Of a stretch of DNA of 64,000 nucleotides, positions 46,747 to 55,647 are shown piece after piece. Location: the NCBI RefSeq assembly GCF_001937195.1, contig NZ_MSDO01000009.1:1-64000 (forward strand), in the 5' to 3' direction. This DNA comes from Salinicola socius (GTDB lineage: Bacteria; Pseudomonadota; Gammaproteobacteria; Pseudomonadales; Halomonadaceae). How positions within the stretch are numbered: the stretch's first letter is position 1; every line of letters starts with the position of its first letter. The notes under the pieces were generated by a model that did no database searches, was not told the origin of the DNA, and worked only from the letters and a program-made list of their open reading frames with translations. Both the position numbers and the translations under genes were made by a program.

Positions 46747-48321
46747 ATGACCGACATCCATTCGCACAAGATCCTGATCCTCGACTTCGGCTCCCAGTAC
46801 ACGCAGCTGATCGCCCGCCGCGTGCGCGAGATCGGCGTGTTCTCCGAGATCCGCGCCTTCGATATCACCGAAGAAGAGATCCGCGAATACAATCCCAACG
46901 GCATCATTCTCTCCGGTGGGCCGGAATCGGTCTCCGAGCTGGGCTCGCCGCGGGCGCCGGCATGCGTGTTCGAGATGGGTCTGCCGGTCTTCGGCATCTG
47001 CTACGGCATGCAGACCATGGCCGAACAGCTCGGCGGCGCCACCGAAGGCTCCAACAAGCGCGAGTTCGGTTATGCCCAGATCAGCGTCGCCTCGGAAGAC
47101 GACCTGCTCGGCGGTATCAAGGATCATGTCGATCACGACGGCGGGGCACTGCTGGACGTGTGGATGAGCCACGGCGACAAGGTCGCCCGCGCCCCGGCGG
47201 AATTCACCGTCACCGCCTCCACGCCGAGCTGCCCGATCGCTGCCATGACCTGGCCGGAAAAGCGCTTCTACGGTGTGCAGTTCCACCCGGAAGTGACCCA
47301 CACCCTGCAGGGTCAGCGCATCCTCGAGCGCTTCGTGCTGGATATCTGCCAGGCGGAAAAGCTCTGGACCCCGGCGCAGATCATCGAAGACCTCACCGAG
47401 CGCGTCCGCGAACAGGTCGGTGATCGCCACGTGCTGCTCGGTCTCTCCGGTGGGGTGGACTCTTCCGTGGTTGCGGCGCTGCTGCACAAGGCGATCGGCA
47501 CGCAGCTCACCTGCGTATTCGTCGATAACGGCCTGCTGCGCAAGCAGGAAGGCGACCAGGTGATGGAAACCTTTGGCCAGCACATGGGCGTCAAGGTGAT
47601 CCGTGTCGATGCGGAAGACGAGTTCCTGGGCAAGCTGAAAGGGGAGAATGACCCCGAAGCCAAGCGCAAGATCATCGGCAACACCTTCATCGACGTGTTC
47701 GACCGTGAAGCCGCCAAGATCGACGGCGTCGAATTTCTCGCCCAGGGCACCATCTACCCGGACGTGATCGAATCCGCCGCCAGCAAGACCGGCAAGGCCC
47801 ACGTGATCAAGTCGCACCACAACGTCGGTGGCCTGCCGGAGACCATGAAGCTCAAGCTGGTCGAACCGCTGCGGGAACTGTTCAAGGACGAAGTGCGCAA
47901 GCTCGGCCTCGAACTCGGCCTGCCCTACGACATGGTCTATCGTCACCCCTTCCCGGGGCCGGGCCTCGGCGTGCGCATTCTGGGTGAGGTGAAGAAGGAG
48001 TACGCCGACATTCTCCGGGAAGCCGATGCCATCTTCATCGAGGAACTGCACAACTTCGACTGGTACCACAAGACCAGCCAGGCGTTCGCCGTGTTTCTCC
48101 CGGTGAAGTCAGTCGGTGTCGTCGGCGACGGCCGCCGCTACGAATGGGTCATCGCCATTCGCGCCGTCGAAACCATCGACTTCATGACTGCACGCTGGGC
48201 CCACCTGCCGTATGAGTTGCTCGAAAAGGTCTCCAACCGCATCATCAACGAGATCAGCGGCGTGTCGCGCGTGACCTATGACGTTAGCAGTAAGCCGCCG
48301 GCAACGATTGAGTGGGAATGA
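46747..48321 (+). CDS. guaA: GMP synthase (glutamine-hydrolysing) GuaA
   Basis: Converts XMP to GMP with ATP and glutamine. The 524-residue protein has a class I amidotransferase domain (catalytic Cys in [10 protein letters not shown], His and Glu in QFHPEVTHT) and an ATP-pyrophosphatase P-loop ([17 protein letters not shown]). The C-terminal dimerisation domain ends [11 protein letters not shown], as is universal. The 3' end of guaA is a known integration site for genomic islands, and AT-rich DNA begins right after it here. Confidence 0.98.
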   Translation: MTDIHSHKILILDFGSQYTQLIARRVREIGVFSEIRAFDITEEEIREYNPNGIILSGGPESVSELGSPRAPACVFEMGLPVFGICYGMQTMAEQLGGATEGSNKREFGYAQISVASEDDLLGGIKDHVDHDGGALLDVWMSHGDKVARAPAEFTVTASTPSCPIAAMTWPEKRFYGVQFHPEVTHTLQGQRILERFVLDICQAEKLWTPAQIIEDLTERVREQVGDRHVLLGLSGGVDSSVVAALLHKAIGTQLTCVFVDNGLLRKQEGDQVMETFGQHMGVKVIRVDAEDEFLGKLKGENDPEAKRKIIGNTFIDVFDREAAKIDGVEFLAQGTIYPDVIESAASKTGKAHVIKSHHNVGGLPETMKLKLVEPLRELFKDEVRKLGLELGLPYDMVYRHPFPGPGLGVRILGEVKKEYADILREADAIFIEELHNFDWYHKTSQAFAVFLPVKSVGVVGDGRRYEWVIAIRAVETIDFMTARWAHLPYELLEKVSNRIINEISGVSRVTYDVSSKPPATIEWE

Positions 48322-48343
48322 GGCTTTACCAACCTGCCGAATG

Positions 48344-48369
48344 AAAAGCCCGCCAATTGGCGGGCTTTT
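48344..48369 (+). terminator. Rho-independent terminator after guaA
   Basis: An 11-bp stem AAAAGCCCGCC (48344-48354) with GGCGGGCTTTT (48359-48369) has an AATT loop. The symmetric A/T tails could serve both strands, so it may also stop the minus-strand AIPR transcript. Confidence 0.93.
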
Positions 48370-48486
48370 GTTTCACTGCATTGACTAACGAAGTATTTCG
48401 CGTAACTAAAAATATCAATTGCAGTTGACTTCCTCTCTAGTAAGATTTACCAGTTGAGGCTGAAAATATAATTTTTCCATCAAATG

Positions 48487-50169
48487 TTATATGATTCCAC
48501 GAAACATTTCTTCAATGGGTTCTGCTTTCTTCCGAATTACATCCTTATTATACTGAGCAAGTATTTTGGCAGACGTTGCTTTTGCCCATTTTTGGCTTTT
48601 TAGATCATTTTTATAATCGAAATTTTCATCATCTTCGATTGCCAGTTCAGCATTTAAATCGTTAGCAGCAGCAATAGCCAGTTCTTGGAAACCATTCACA
48701 AACTCGTCAAGTTTGCCAGATGACACGATTAGTTTAAGGTTGTCTAGTAATCTTGCGCCATAAGGGGCAGATTTGATAATGGTTATCACGGAATAAGCTA
48801 AAAAATATTGTGCAAGTTTGTAGTTTGCAAATGATCTATTTTCAATATGTTTAAGTGCTGGTTGTACAGATTCAAAGCTCTTCCATAGAGCGATTACGCG
48901 CTCTCCCGTAACATTAGGCCTGCCAAATATGTCTGCATGAAGTTCGTCCATGATTTTATATTTTTGATGGCAGCTCCATGGTTGTCCTAAGTCTAAGGCA
49001 AGGAGTATCAAGCCTGCGTATTCGTTAGGAATTACCTCTTTGCCACGGTTGTTTTCGCCTTGCTTTATTTCATAAGCAATTTGGGCGTCAGATGATCGAT
49101 CTACTTCAGTTTTTAATCTTTGTTGTAAGTTGTGATTTGACTTGAGGTCTCGTGCTTTAATAGCGTTTTGATTGTTGCTGTTTTGTGTTATCCGTTGAGA
49201 TAAGGCGGTGTCGCCCTTGACTTCAATAAGTTTGACTAGAATTTTTAGATCATCTGTTATCTTAGACTTTTCGGATAGCAATGAGGAAAGGCTCTGAGCA
49301 CCATTTACGACCACATAATCCGATACCGTTATAGCTTGACTGTCCGAAGACAGTATGTTTTTGCACAGCACGTTAATGCCATTGTGATACAGTGGGAAGT
49401 TACAATGTTCCCTCTTTAAAGATATGCTCTTTTTTAAGCCTTTGTTTACCTTGGTATTGCCTAAGGAAAGCCTTACATTTTGCTCAAACAATTTTCCATC
49501 CGATATTCCCGACATCTTAACAAGATTTAATGCTGGGGCTAAAAATATTTTAGTCGAGGCGCCACCCGCATTATACGTAATTACATCACTATCAGATACG
49601 TCGAACATGAACTCCTGCGATACACCACCATCGATTTCAAGATCGACATATTCATTTGCTATCCTAACGGCATCATAAAGTTCGAGTCCTTCAGCTTTGC
49701 TAATATACTGTTGCGCATCAGAATTGGCTGCCGCATTGGATATAAATATTCCAACTATGTCATAGCCGGAATCCACTTTCTCGGCAACTTGATTCCTAAT
49801 CAAGGCCTGTTTTAATCGTGGGTTTTTAGTTTCGGTGACCATTTGATTGATATACTCAGGCACGTCGAACTGCTTGAGAGCTCCAATAAAGCTTTTTAAA
49901 TCTGTATCACCTAGAGTTGCGCGATCGTTTTGCTTGGTTTTGGATTGAATGATGTAGACAATTTCTGCGACATTGTCTAAATATATGGCGTCAATGCCTT
50001 TGTCGTGCTTTGCATCAACACATGCATCGTCAGTTTCAAATTCATCTAACCTCAAGATGTTTTCTAGGAACCATTTTAAAAACCTTCCTGAAAAGTCACT
50101 AGACCGAGTGTTATAGTATTTTAAATGTTTTTCGTGAAAAATCTCTTGCTTTAATTCTGACGGTTTCAT
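48487..50169 (-). CDS. AIPR family protein (abortive phage infection type) with N-terminal nuclease-like motif
   Basis: 560 residues. The AIPR core has LFEQNVRLSLGNTKVNKGLK (about 227-246), FPLYHNGINVLC (258-269) and VVVNGAQSLSSLL (287-299). An N-terminal PD-(D/E)xK-like motif is GIDAIYLD with Asp60 and IIQSKTK with Gln75/Lys77, as in Mrr-type nucleases. Family members are linked to phage-resistance loci and to some restriction-like systems, and the exact activity is unproven. The gene is far richer in A+T and in AAA/AAT codons than its neighbours, and it has no partner gene. It directly follows guaA on the opposite strand. These are signs of horizontal transfer. Confidence 0.85.
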   Translation of the reverse strand: MKPSELKQEIFHEKHLKYYNTRSSDFSGRFLKWFLENILRLDEFETDDACVDAKHDKGIDAIYLDNVAEIVYIIQSKTKQNDRATLGDTDLKSFIGALKQFDVPEYINQMVTETKNPRLKQALIRNQVAEKVDSGYDIVGIFISNAAANSDAQQYISKAEGLELYDAVRIANEYVDLEIDGGVSQEFMFDVSDSDVITYNAGGASTKIFLAPALNLVKMSGISDGKLFEQNVRLSLGNTKVNKGLKKSISLKREHCNFPLYHNGINVLCKNILSSDSQAITVSDYVVVNGAQSLSSLLSEKSKITDDLKILVKLIEVKGDTALSQRITQNSNNQNAIKARDLKSNHNLQQRLKTEVDRSSDAQIAYEIKQGENNRGKEVIPNEYAGLILLALDLGQPWSCHQKYKIMDELHADIFGRPNVTGERVIALWKSFESVQPALKHIENRSFANYKLAQYFLAYSVITIIKSAPYGARLLDNLKLIVSSGKLDEFVNGFQELAIAAANDLNAELAIEDDENFDYKNDLKSQKWAKATSAKILAQYNKDVIRKKAEPIEEMFRGII

Positions 50170-50777
50170 TGTTTAGGCTCTTTTTTGAAAATGTGTTGAG
50201 CGAATATATTTAATATCAGCTAAGGTCTGTTACGTCAACAATGGTTTTTCAGTGCGCCGGGCGGGTTGAATTTTTAGCTTTACTTCATTCTGAATAAAAG
50301 ATATCTAGCTGCACAATGCATCACCTAACTCATTATCTCATATCAGCGCTGGGGTCCAGGAATGCCATAGTGGATTCAAATATATCATATGCCTGCCTTC
50401 GATATCTGCGGAGTCGGTACCCTGATCCAGTCTGCGGGGTTATTCGGGAATCCATGGTTTAGAGTCGAGATCAGCACCCCGGTCCCTTTCTCTACTGGAA
50501 TTTAACAAGCCGTGGGCAACGCGATGGTGGAATCACTGTTGATGATCTGCCCTTGCCTTTACGCTCGATTTGGGCAGCACTGCGCTGGGCTTGCTCATAG
50601 GCGAGACGAAATCCGAACGGGCTGATTTCAGGCGTCCGGTATCATGATTTTCGTTTAACGATTAAAGAAGTGTGGCGGAATGTCGTTATTAGACAGACAC
50701 TTGCATCGTGAGAGAACGTGCGGTGTGTTTCCGAAGGCCTTCAAGAGCCTACCTGTACTTCAAGAGAACGTAGATTA
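50170..50777. other. Gene-free, AT-to-GC transition region
   Basis: About 600 bases with no convincing gene. Base composition stays AT-rich to about 50400, then returns to the chromosomal level near 50500. At 50507-50530 the sequence AAGCCG-tg-GGCAACG-n5-GTGG resembles the end of guaA (48292-48315) with the same spacing: 17 of 24 bases match. On the minus strand about 48 codons are open (50653-50504, containing FRLAYEQAQRSAAQIERKG), perhaps a mobile-gene remnant. I cannot name it. Confidence 0.5.
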
Positions 50778-51293
50778 ATGAGCTTCAAGACCCTTGCCGC
50801 CCTAATGGGCACCTGCGCTGCGCTCAGCCTGACCGGTTGTGCTTCCATTGTTGGCGACAGCGATCAGAGCCTGACGATCAGCAGCTCGCCCTCCGACGCG
50901 GCGGTCGTCATCACCGACGAGACGGCCAAACAGATATTCGTTGGCACGACGCCCACCACCGTGACGCTGAAGAAGTCCGATGGCAGTTACTTCGGCGGGA
51001 AGACCTATCACGTCGAGATCGACAAGCCGGGATACCAGACGCGCGAGATGGAGCTGACCGCGTCGGCAAACGGCTGGTACATCGGCGGTAACATCCTGTT
51101 CGGTGGCCTTATCGGCTGGTTGGTCGTCGACCCGTTCAGCGGCGGGATGTACACGTTATCCCCGGATGAGATCAACGCTGACCTCGGTGATGCAGTATCG
51201 ATCGAGGGTGAGAGTCAGTCACTCAACCTGGTCATGATGGAAGACGTGAGCGCCGACATGAAAGACAAGCTGGTCAAGATCGGACAGATCTGA
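50778..51293 (+). CDS. Putative PEGA-like lipoprotein
   Basis: The 171-residue lipoprotein has a signal peptide with lipobox LSLTGC (Cys20), then SIVGDSDQSLTISSSPSDAAVVITDE, TTPTTVTLKK and YHVEIDKPGYQTREMELTA. This pattern is seen in PEGA-type surface-layer beta repeats. A glycine-rich hydrophobic segment near residues 100-120 (GGNILFGGLIGWLVVDPFSGGMYTL) is typical of small Gram-negative lipoproteins of unknown role. I start it at 50778; the frame opens at 50718. Confidence 0.8.
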   Translation: MSFKTLAALMGTCAALSLTGCASIVGDSDQSLTISSSPSDAAVVITDETAKQIFVGTTPTTVTLKKSDGSYFGGKTYHVEIDKPGYQTREMELTASANGWYIGGNILFGGLIGWLVVDPFSGGMYTLSPDEINADLGDAVSIEGESQSLNLVMMEDVSADMKDKLVKIGQI

Positions 51294-51299
51294 CCTTCA

Positions 51300-51323
51300 C
51301 AGGCCGGGCGCTTGCCCGGCCTG
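51300..51323 (+). terminator. Hairpin after the lipoprotein gene
   Basis: CAGGCCGGGC (51300-51309) pairs with GCCCGGCCTG (51314-51323) in a perfect 10-bp stem with a four-base loop. The following ATCCTCTCTCTCC is T/C-rich but not a true T-run. Confidence 0.7.
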
Positions 51324-51418
51324 ATCCTCTCTCTCCACTCCCATCAGCCCATTCACTCCCATCAGCCCATCCATTCCCAAGAAAGCCGAATGCCTCTCTA
51401 TGCTTAGCGTGCGTCGAC

Positions 51419-52150
51419 TCAATTCGCCGATGCCGTCGGGCGAATGGTGATCTCGGTGGTATCGACGCTGGCCGGCGCTTCGATGAGCTGTCGGACGGCG
51501 CGGGCGATGTCGACCGGTTGCAGGGCGATGGCACGATAGTCGTCCATGAACGCGGCGGTTTCGTCGTGGGTGATGGTCGCGGCCAGGTCGCTGGCGACGA
51601 CGCCGGGGTTGACGCAGGTCACGCGAATATTCGAACTCTCCTGGCGCAATCCATCGGAGATCGCACGGACCGCGAACTTGGTGCCGCAGTAGACCGCGCC
51701 GGTGGGTACGGCCTGTAGGGCGCCGATGGAGCCGATGTTGATGATCTGGCCCTCGGCCTGACGCTCCATTACCGGCAGCACGGCGCCGATTCCCCACAGC
51801 ACGCCCTTGATGTTGACGTCGACCATGCGCTCCCATTCGTCGAACTTGCCAGCGGAAAGCGGCGAGAGCGGCATGATGCCGGCGTTGTTCACCAGCACGT
51901 CGATACGCCCCCAATGATCCAGCGCAGTTTGGGCGAACGCGGCCATGGCGTGTCGATCCGTGACGTCCAGTGCGCGCACTTCCACGGTACCGCCGTTTTC
52001 GCGAATGTCCGCCGCGATCTGCTCGAGTTTGTCGACGCGGCGCGCGCCCAGCAAAACGCTGGCCCCGGCGGCGGCCAGTTCGCGGGCGATACCCTCACCG
52101 ATTCCGCTGCTGGCACCCGTGATCAAGACGATTTTGCCTTTCATGCTCAT
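51419..52150 (-). CDS. SDR family NAD(P)-dependent oxidoreductase
   Basis: The 243-residue classical short-chain dehydrogenase has the nucleotide-binding motif TGASSGIG (about residues 10-17), NNAG (87-90), and a catalytic set with Ser in INIGSIGALQ and YxxxK as YCGTKFAV. The substrate is unknown. The similarity is to the clade often annotated as oxidoreductase near LysR genes. GGAGAGAAG lies seven bases before the start. The divergent LysR gene, 172 bases away, is a plausible regulator. A 12-bp tandem repeat occupies the leader. Confidence 0.92.
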   Translation of the reverse strand: MSMKGKIVLITGASSGIGEGIARELAAAGASVLLGARRVDKLEQIAADIRENGGTVEVRALDVTDRHAMAAFAQTALDHWGRIDVLVNNAGIMPLSPLSAGKFDEWERMVDVNIKGVLWGIGAVLPVMERQAEGQIINIGSIGALQAVPTGAVYCGTKFAVRAISDGLRQESSNIRVTCVNPGVVASDLAATITHDETAAFMDDYRAIALQPVDIARAVRQLIEAPASVDTTEITIRPTASAN

Positions 52151-52168
52151 GGTCTTCTCTCCTGTTGT

Positions 52169-52228
52169 CTCTGGAATGCGCTCTGTAATGAGCTCTGGAA
52201 TGAGCTTTGAACCGAACTCTGGAGCGAA
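52169..52228. repeat. 12-bp tandem repeat 5' of the SDR gene
   Basis: Five units begin at 52169, 52181, 52193, 52205 and 52217: CTCTGGAATGCG, CTCTGTAATGAG, CTCTGGAATGAG, CTTTGAACCGAA, CTCTGGAGCGAA, then CTCTCG. The array ends 19 bases 5' of the SDR start codon, just outside its ribosome-binding site. Confidence 0.88.
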
Positions 52229-52322
52229 CTCTCGTTCGGCTCCGGTGAGCAACAAGATAGGGCGCGAGACTGTTGAACAGAATATGCTGAACGCTGGACA
52301 CATCGGTTAGCAGAATTTACCA

Positions 52323-53213
52323 ATGAACAATGATCTCAATCTCCTGACGATGTTCGTCGCTGTGGCAGAAGCGGGAAACTTCCGCGCCGCCGCCGACCGG
52401 CTGGGTGTGACGCGCTCCGCCGTGAGCCAGGGTGTCCGGCGCCTCGAAAGCGCGTTGGAAAGGCCGCTCTTCAACCGGACCACGCGTAGTGTTCGGCTGA
52501 CGCAAGAGGGCGAGCGGTTGCTACAGGCGGTTTCCACTCCGCTGGCGGAACTCACGGCCGTGCTGGAGGCCACGCTGGATTCACCCGAATCGCCCCACGG
52601 CATGCTGAAGGTCACGGCGACGTCGATTGCGGAGCGGTTTCTGTCGGGGCCGCTGATCGCTGATTTTGTCGAGAAGTATCCCCGCGTCACGCTGGATGTG
52701 ACGGTGACCGACGAGGAGTTCGATATCGTCGCGGGCGGGTTCGACGCGGGAATCAGACTTGGGGAGGTGATCGAGCAGGATATGGTTGCCGTCCCGCTGA
52801 CCGGGGAACAGCGTCAGGTCGCCGTCGCTTCGCCGAACTATCTGGCCCGCCACGGTCAGCCGGCGCGTCCGCAGGAGTTGGTCTATCACCGCTGCATCGG
52901 TTGGCGTCCGCTACCTGAAACGGCGCCGTATCGATGGGAGTTCGAAGGCGACGGCAGGGCGTTTGACGTGGCGGTCGAGCCGCAGGTGACCACCAACGAC
53001 ATGCTGTGGATGATCCGGACATCGCTTGCTGGCGGCGGCATCACATTCGGGATGGAAGAGACGTTTCGACCCTATATCGAGCGCGGCGAACTGATCACGA
53101 TCCTGGATGAGTGGCTGCCGCCTTTCGCCGGCTTCTATCTCTACTATCCGAGCCGCCGCACCGTCACGTCTAGGCTTCGCGCCCTGATCGATCACGTTCG
53201 CGAGTATCGATAG
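52323..53213 (+). CDS. LysR family transcriptional regulator
   Basis: The 296-residue LTTR of the CrgA/AaeR-like group has an HTH at residues 3-62 (LNLLTMFVAVAEAGNFRAAADRLGVTRSAVSQGVRRLESALERPLF) and an effector domain with ERFLSGPLIADFVEKYPRVTLDVTVTDEEFDIVAGGFDAGIRLG. It is divergent from the SDR gene and is its likely regulator. The mesX/mesD genes lie downstream, but a 228-base gap suggests a separate promoter for them. Confidence 0.91.
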   Translation: MNNDLNLLTMFVAVAEAGNFRAAADRLGVTRSAVSQGVRRLESALERPLFNRTTRSVRLTQEGERLLQAVSTPLAELTAVLEATLDSPESPHGMLKVTATSIAERFLSGPLIADFVEKYPRVTLDVTVTDEEFDIVAGGFDAGIRLGEVIEQDMVAVPLTGEQRQVAVASPNYLARHGQPARPQELVYHRCIGWRPLPETAPYRWEFEGDGRAFDVAVEPQVTTNDMLWMIRTSLAGGGITFGMEETFRPYIERGELITILDEWLPPFAGFYLYYPSRRTVTSRLRALIDHVREYR

Positions 53214-53244
53214 ACGGCACGACGACCCTGGCTTCCAATCACAT

Positions 53245-53261
53245 CATGAGTCTGCCTCATG
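53245..53261. promoter_or_regulatory. Inverted repeat upstream of mesX
   Basis: CATGAG-N5-CTCATG is a perfect 6+6 dyad containing a T-N11-A spacing like LysR-type sites. It lies about 180 bases before mesX in the 53214-53441 gap. It is a candidate operator for a methionine-related or neighbouring regulator. No match to MetJ boxes was found. Confidence 0.4.
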
Positions 53262-53441
53262 TTCTGGTGAGGCTAAATCACTTTTCCTCATCTTTTCACT
53301 CTGGCATAAAGTACCCATCATTTTTCGATACTCAGACACGATGACGTTTATCCCTGGGCACGTAGGAATCGCGCGAACTCGCTCTTACGTGAATGCCGGT
53401 AAATGAATCGATTGTCTGCTTGACCAGGGTACGGGTTAGCG

Positions 53442-54425
53442 ATGAACAGCCAGTTCAGTTTCGACATCAAGAGCATCCGGTTCGACGAGCATTACCGTCC
53501 GGCCGAGAACACGCGCACGACCACCAACTTCGCCAACCTGGCAAGAGGGGAGCGTCGAGAGGAGAATCTGCGCAATACCCTGACGATGATCGACAACCGT
53601 TTCAACGCGCTGGCGCATTGGGACAACCCCAAGGCGGATCGCTACGCCGTCGAGCTCGACATCATCACCGGCGAGCTGAGCGTGGGGGCCGAGGATGAGG
53701 ACGACACCTTCCCGGCGATCGAGATGCTGAAAACGACGATCATCGACAAGCAGACCGGCAAGCGTATTCCGGGCATGGTAGGGAACAACTTCTCCTCCTA
53801 CGTGCGCGACTACGACTTCAGCGTCTGGCTGTCGGAGCACAACCGGGATCGTTCCGAATTCGGCATCCCGGAGGGGTTTGGCGATCTGCACGGCAAGCTG
53901 TTCAAGCGCTTCGTCGACTCCGATGCGTACCGGGCTTCCTTCAGCAAGGCGCCGGTCATCTGTCTCAGCGTCTCCAGCAGCAAGGTCTACCGCCAGACCG
54001 ACAATCGCCACCCGGTGCTGGGCGTGGAGTACGAAAACGATGAGTCCTCGCTGACGGACTTCTACTTCGGCAAGATGGGCCTGCAGGTGCGCTACTTCAT
54101 GCCGCCGCATGCCGTCGCGCCGCTGGCGTTCTACTTCTCCGGCGATCTGCTGGCCGATTACAGCGATCTCGAACTGATCAGCGCCATCAGCACCATGGAG
54201 ACGTTCCAGAAGATCTATCGTCCCGAGATCTACAACGCCAATTCGGTGGCCGGCAAGATCTACCAGCCGAGCCTCGAGCATCAGGACTACTCGCTGACGC
54301 GCATCGTCTACGATCGCGAAGAGCGCAGCCAGCTCGCCGTCGAGCAGGGCAAGTTCACCGAGCGGCACTTCATCAAGCCCTACCGCCATGTGCTCGAGCA
54401 GTGGTCGGCCGATTATTCCCCTTGA
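53442..54425 (+). CDS. mesX: MesX family protein (DUF1852), putative oxygenase partner of MesD
   Basis: The 327-residue DUF1852 protein has conserved stretches FDIKSIRFDEHYRPAENTRTTTNFANLARG, MVGNNFSSYVRDYDFSVWLSEHNRDRSEFG, CLSVSSSKVYRQTDNRHPVLGVEYENDESSLTDFYFGKMGLQVRYFMPPHAVAPLAFYFSGDLLADYSDLELI and MQTF-like TMETFQKIYRPEIY. Family work places MesX as required, with oxygen, for the folate-independent methionine synthase MesD, encoded 81 bases downstream here. No signal peptide is seen. The reaction MesX performs is not established. Confidence 0.87.
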   Translation: MNSQFSFDIKSIRFDEHYRPAENTRTTTNFANLARGERREENLRNTLTMIDNRFNALAHWDNPKADRYAVELDIITGELSVGAEDEDDTFPAIEMLKTTIIDKQTGKRIPGMVGNNFSSYVRDYDFSVWLSEHNRDRSEFGIPEGFGDLHGKLFKRFVDSDAYRASFSKAPVICLSVSSSKVYRQTDNRHPVLGVEYENDESSLTDFYFGKMGLQVRYFMPPHAVAPLAFYFSGDLLADYSDLELISAISTMETFQKIYRPEIYNANSVAGKIYQPSLEHQDYSLTRIVYDREERSQLAVEQGKFTERHFIKPYRHVLEQWSADYSP

Positions 54426-54505
54426 TTAACCCGTTCCAACGACTCTTTTTGGTCAACCCGTTACAACGACATTCTTTGATCAACCCGTTATTAAGGTCAT
54501 TTTTG
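54424..54505. repeat. 27/28-bp tandem repeat immediately 5' of mesD
   Basis: Three units start at 54424 (28 bases), 54452 (27) and 54479 (27). All contain AACCCGTT followed by an AACGAC- or AAGGTC-like stretch and a T-run ending in G. The third copy carries the AAGG ribosome-binding site of mesD and ends two bases before its ATG. The first begins at the mesX stop. Confidence 0.85.
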
Positions 54506-54506
54506 C

Positions 54507-55538
54507 ATGAAGACTTTGTTGCCCACGTCGACGGCCGGTAGCCTGCCCAAGCCCGCCTGGCTGGCCCAGCCCGAGACGCTCTGGTCGCCGTGGAAACTGC
54601 AGGACGAGGAGCTGGCCGAGGGCAAGCAGGATGCGCTGCGGGTCTCCCTGCACGATCAGCAGCGGGCCGGTATCGATATCGTCAGTGACGGCGAACAGAC
54701 CCGTCAGCACTTTGTCACCACCTTCATCGAGCACTTGAGCGGCGTCGATTTCGAAAAACGTGAAACCGTCAAGATCCGTGATCGCTACGATGCGAGTGTG
54801 CCGTCAGTCGTCGGTGCGGTCTCTCGCGTCAAGCCGGTTTTTGTCGAAGATGCCAAGTTTCTACGTCAGCAAACCGACCAACCCATCAAGTGGGCGCTGC
54901 CGGGCCCGATGACCATGGTAGATACGCTCTATGATGGTCACTATAAAAGCCGCGAAAAACTGGCCTGGGAGTTCGCCAGGATTCTCAACCAGGAAGCCCG
55001 CGATCTCGCCGCCGCCGGCGTGGACATCATTCAGTTCGATGAGCCCGCCTTCAACGTCTTCTTCGACGAGGTGAACGACTGGGGCATCGCCGCGCTGGAA
55101 AAAGCCATCGAAGGCGTCGAGTGCGAGACCGCCGTGCATATCTGCTATGGCTATGGCATCAAGGCCAATACCGACTGGAAGAAGACTCTGGGCTCGGAGT
55201 GGCGCCAGTACGAAGAGATCTTCCCCAAGCTGCAAGCGTCGAACATCGATATCGTCTCGCTGGAATGCCAGAACTCCCATGTGCCGATGGAGCTGATCGA
55301 ACTCATTCGAGGCAAGAAAGTGATGGTCGGGGCGATCGACGTGGCCACCAACACCATCGAAACCCCGGAAGAGGTCGCCGAGACCCTGCGCAAGGCGCTC
55401 AAGTTCGTCGATGCCGACAAGCTCTACCCCTGCACCAACTGCGGCATGACGCCCTTGTCTCGCCGGGTGGCCCAAGGCAAGCTCAGCGCTCTGAGTGCTG
55501 GCGCGGAGATCGTTCGGAAGGAGCTCGCGGCTCGATAG
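54507..55538 (+). CDS. mesD: Methionine synthase MesD (core MetE-like)
   Basis: The 343-residue catalytic-domain-only MetE relative keeps the zinc ligands: His211 and Cys213 in AVHICYGYG, Glu253 in SLECQNS and Cys309 in YPCTNCGM. It lacks the N-terminal half of MetE. IQFDEPAFNVF and GAIDVATNTIETPEEVAETLRKAL are typical. With MesX it belongs to the folate-independent, oxygen-requiring methionine synthase family. The methyl donor is not known. It probably shares an mRNA with mesX. Homocysteine is the expected acceptor. Confidence 0.9.
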   Translation: MKTLLPTSTAGSLPKPAWLAQPETLWSPWKLQDEELAEGKQDALRVSLHDQQRAGIDIVSDGEQTRQHFVTTFIEHLSGVDFEKRETVKIRDRYDASVPSVVGAVSRVKPVFVEDAKFLRQQTDQPIKWALPGPMTMVDTLYDGHYKSREKLAWEFARILNQEARDLAAAGVDIIQFDEPAFNVFFDEVNDWGIAALEKAIEGVECETAVHICYGYGIKANTDWKKTLGSEWRQYEEIFPKLQASNIDIVSLECQNSHVPMELIELIRGKKVMVGAIDVATNTIETPEEVAETLRKALKFVDADKLYPCTNCGMTPLSRRVAQGKLSALSAGAEIVRKELAAR

Positions 55539-55647
55539 CAGGGTTCCAAACGGCGAAAGACGCGGCGGTGGTCATCAAGACCCTGGCCGGTGGTTGGCAA
55601 AACGTTGCCGGCACCGGCCTTCAAGCGTTTCCGGGAATCCCTTTACC

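Noticed and set aside
45189-48069. Long minus-strand frames inside guaB and guaA
   Set aside because: They mirror highly biased codon use of two certain genes, and no domain is recognisable.
50504-50653. Transposase remnant on the minus strand
   Set aside because: About 48 open codons with a loosely mobile-element-like sequence; too short and without a recognisable family motif to call.
54507-55538. Truncated MetE pseudogene
   Set aside because: The 343 residues form a complete zinc-site catalytic unit with a MesX partner upstream, so it is MesD, not a broken MetE.
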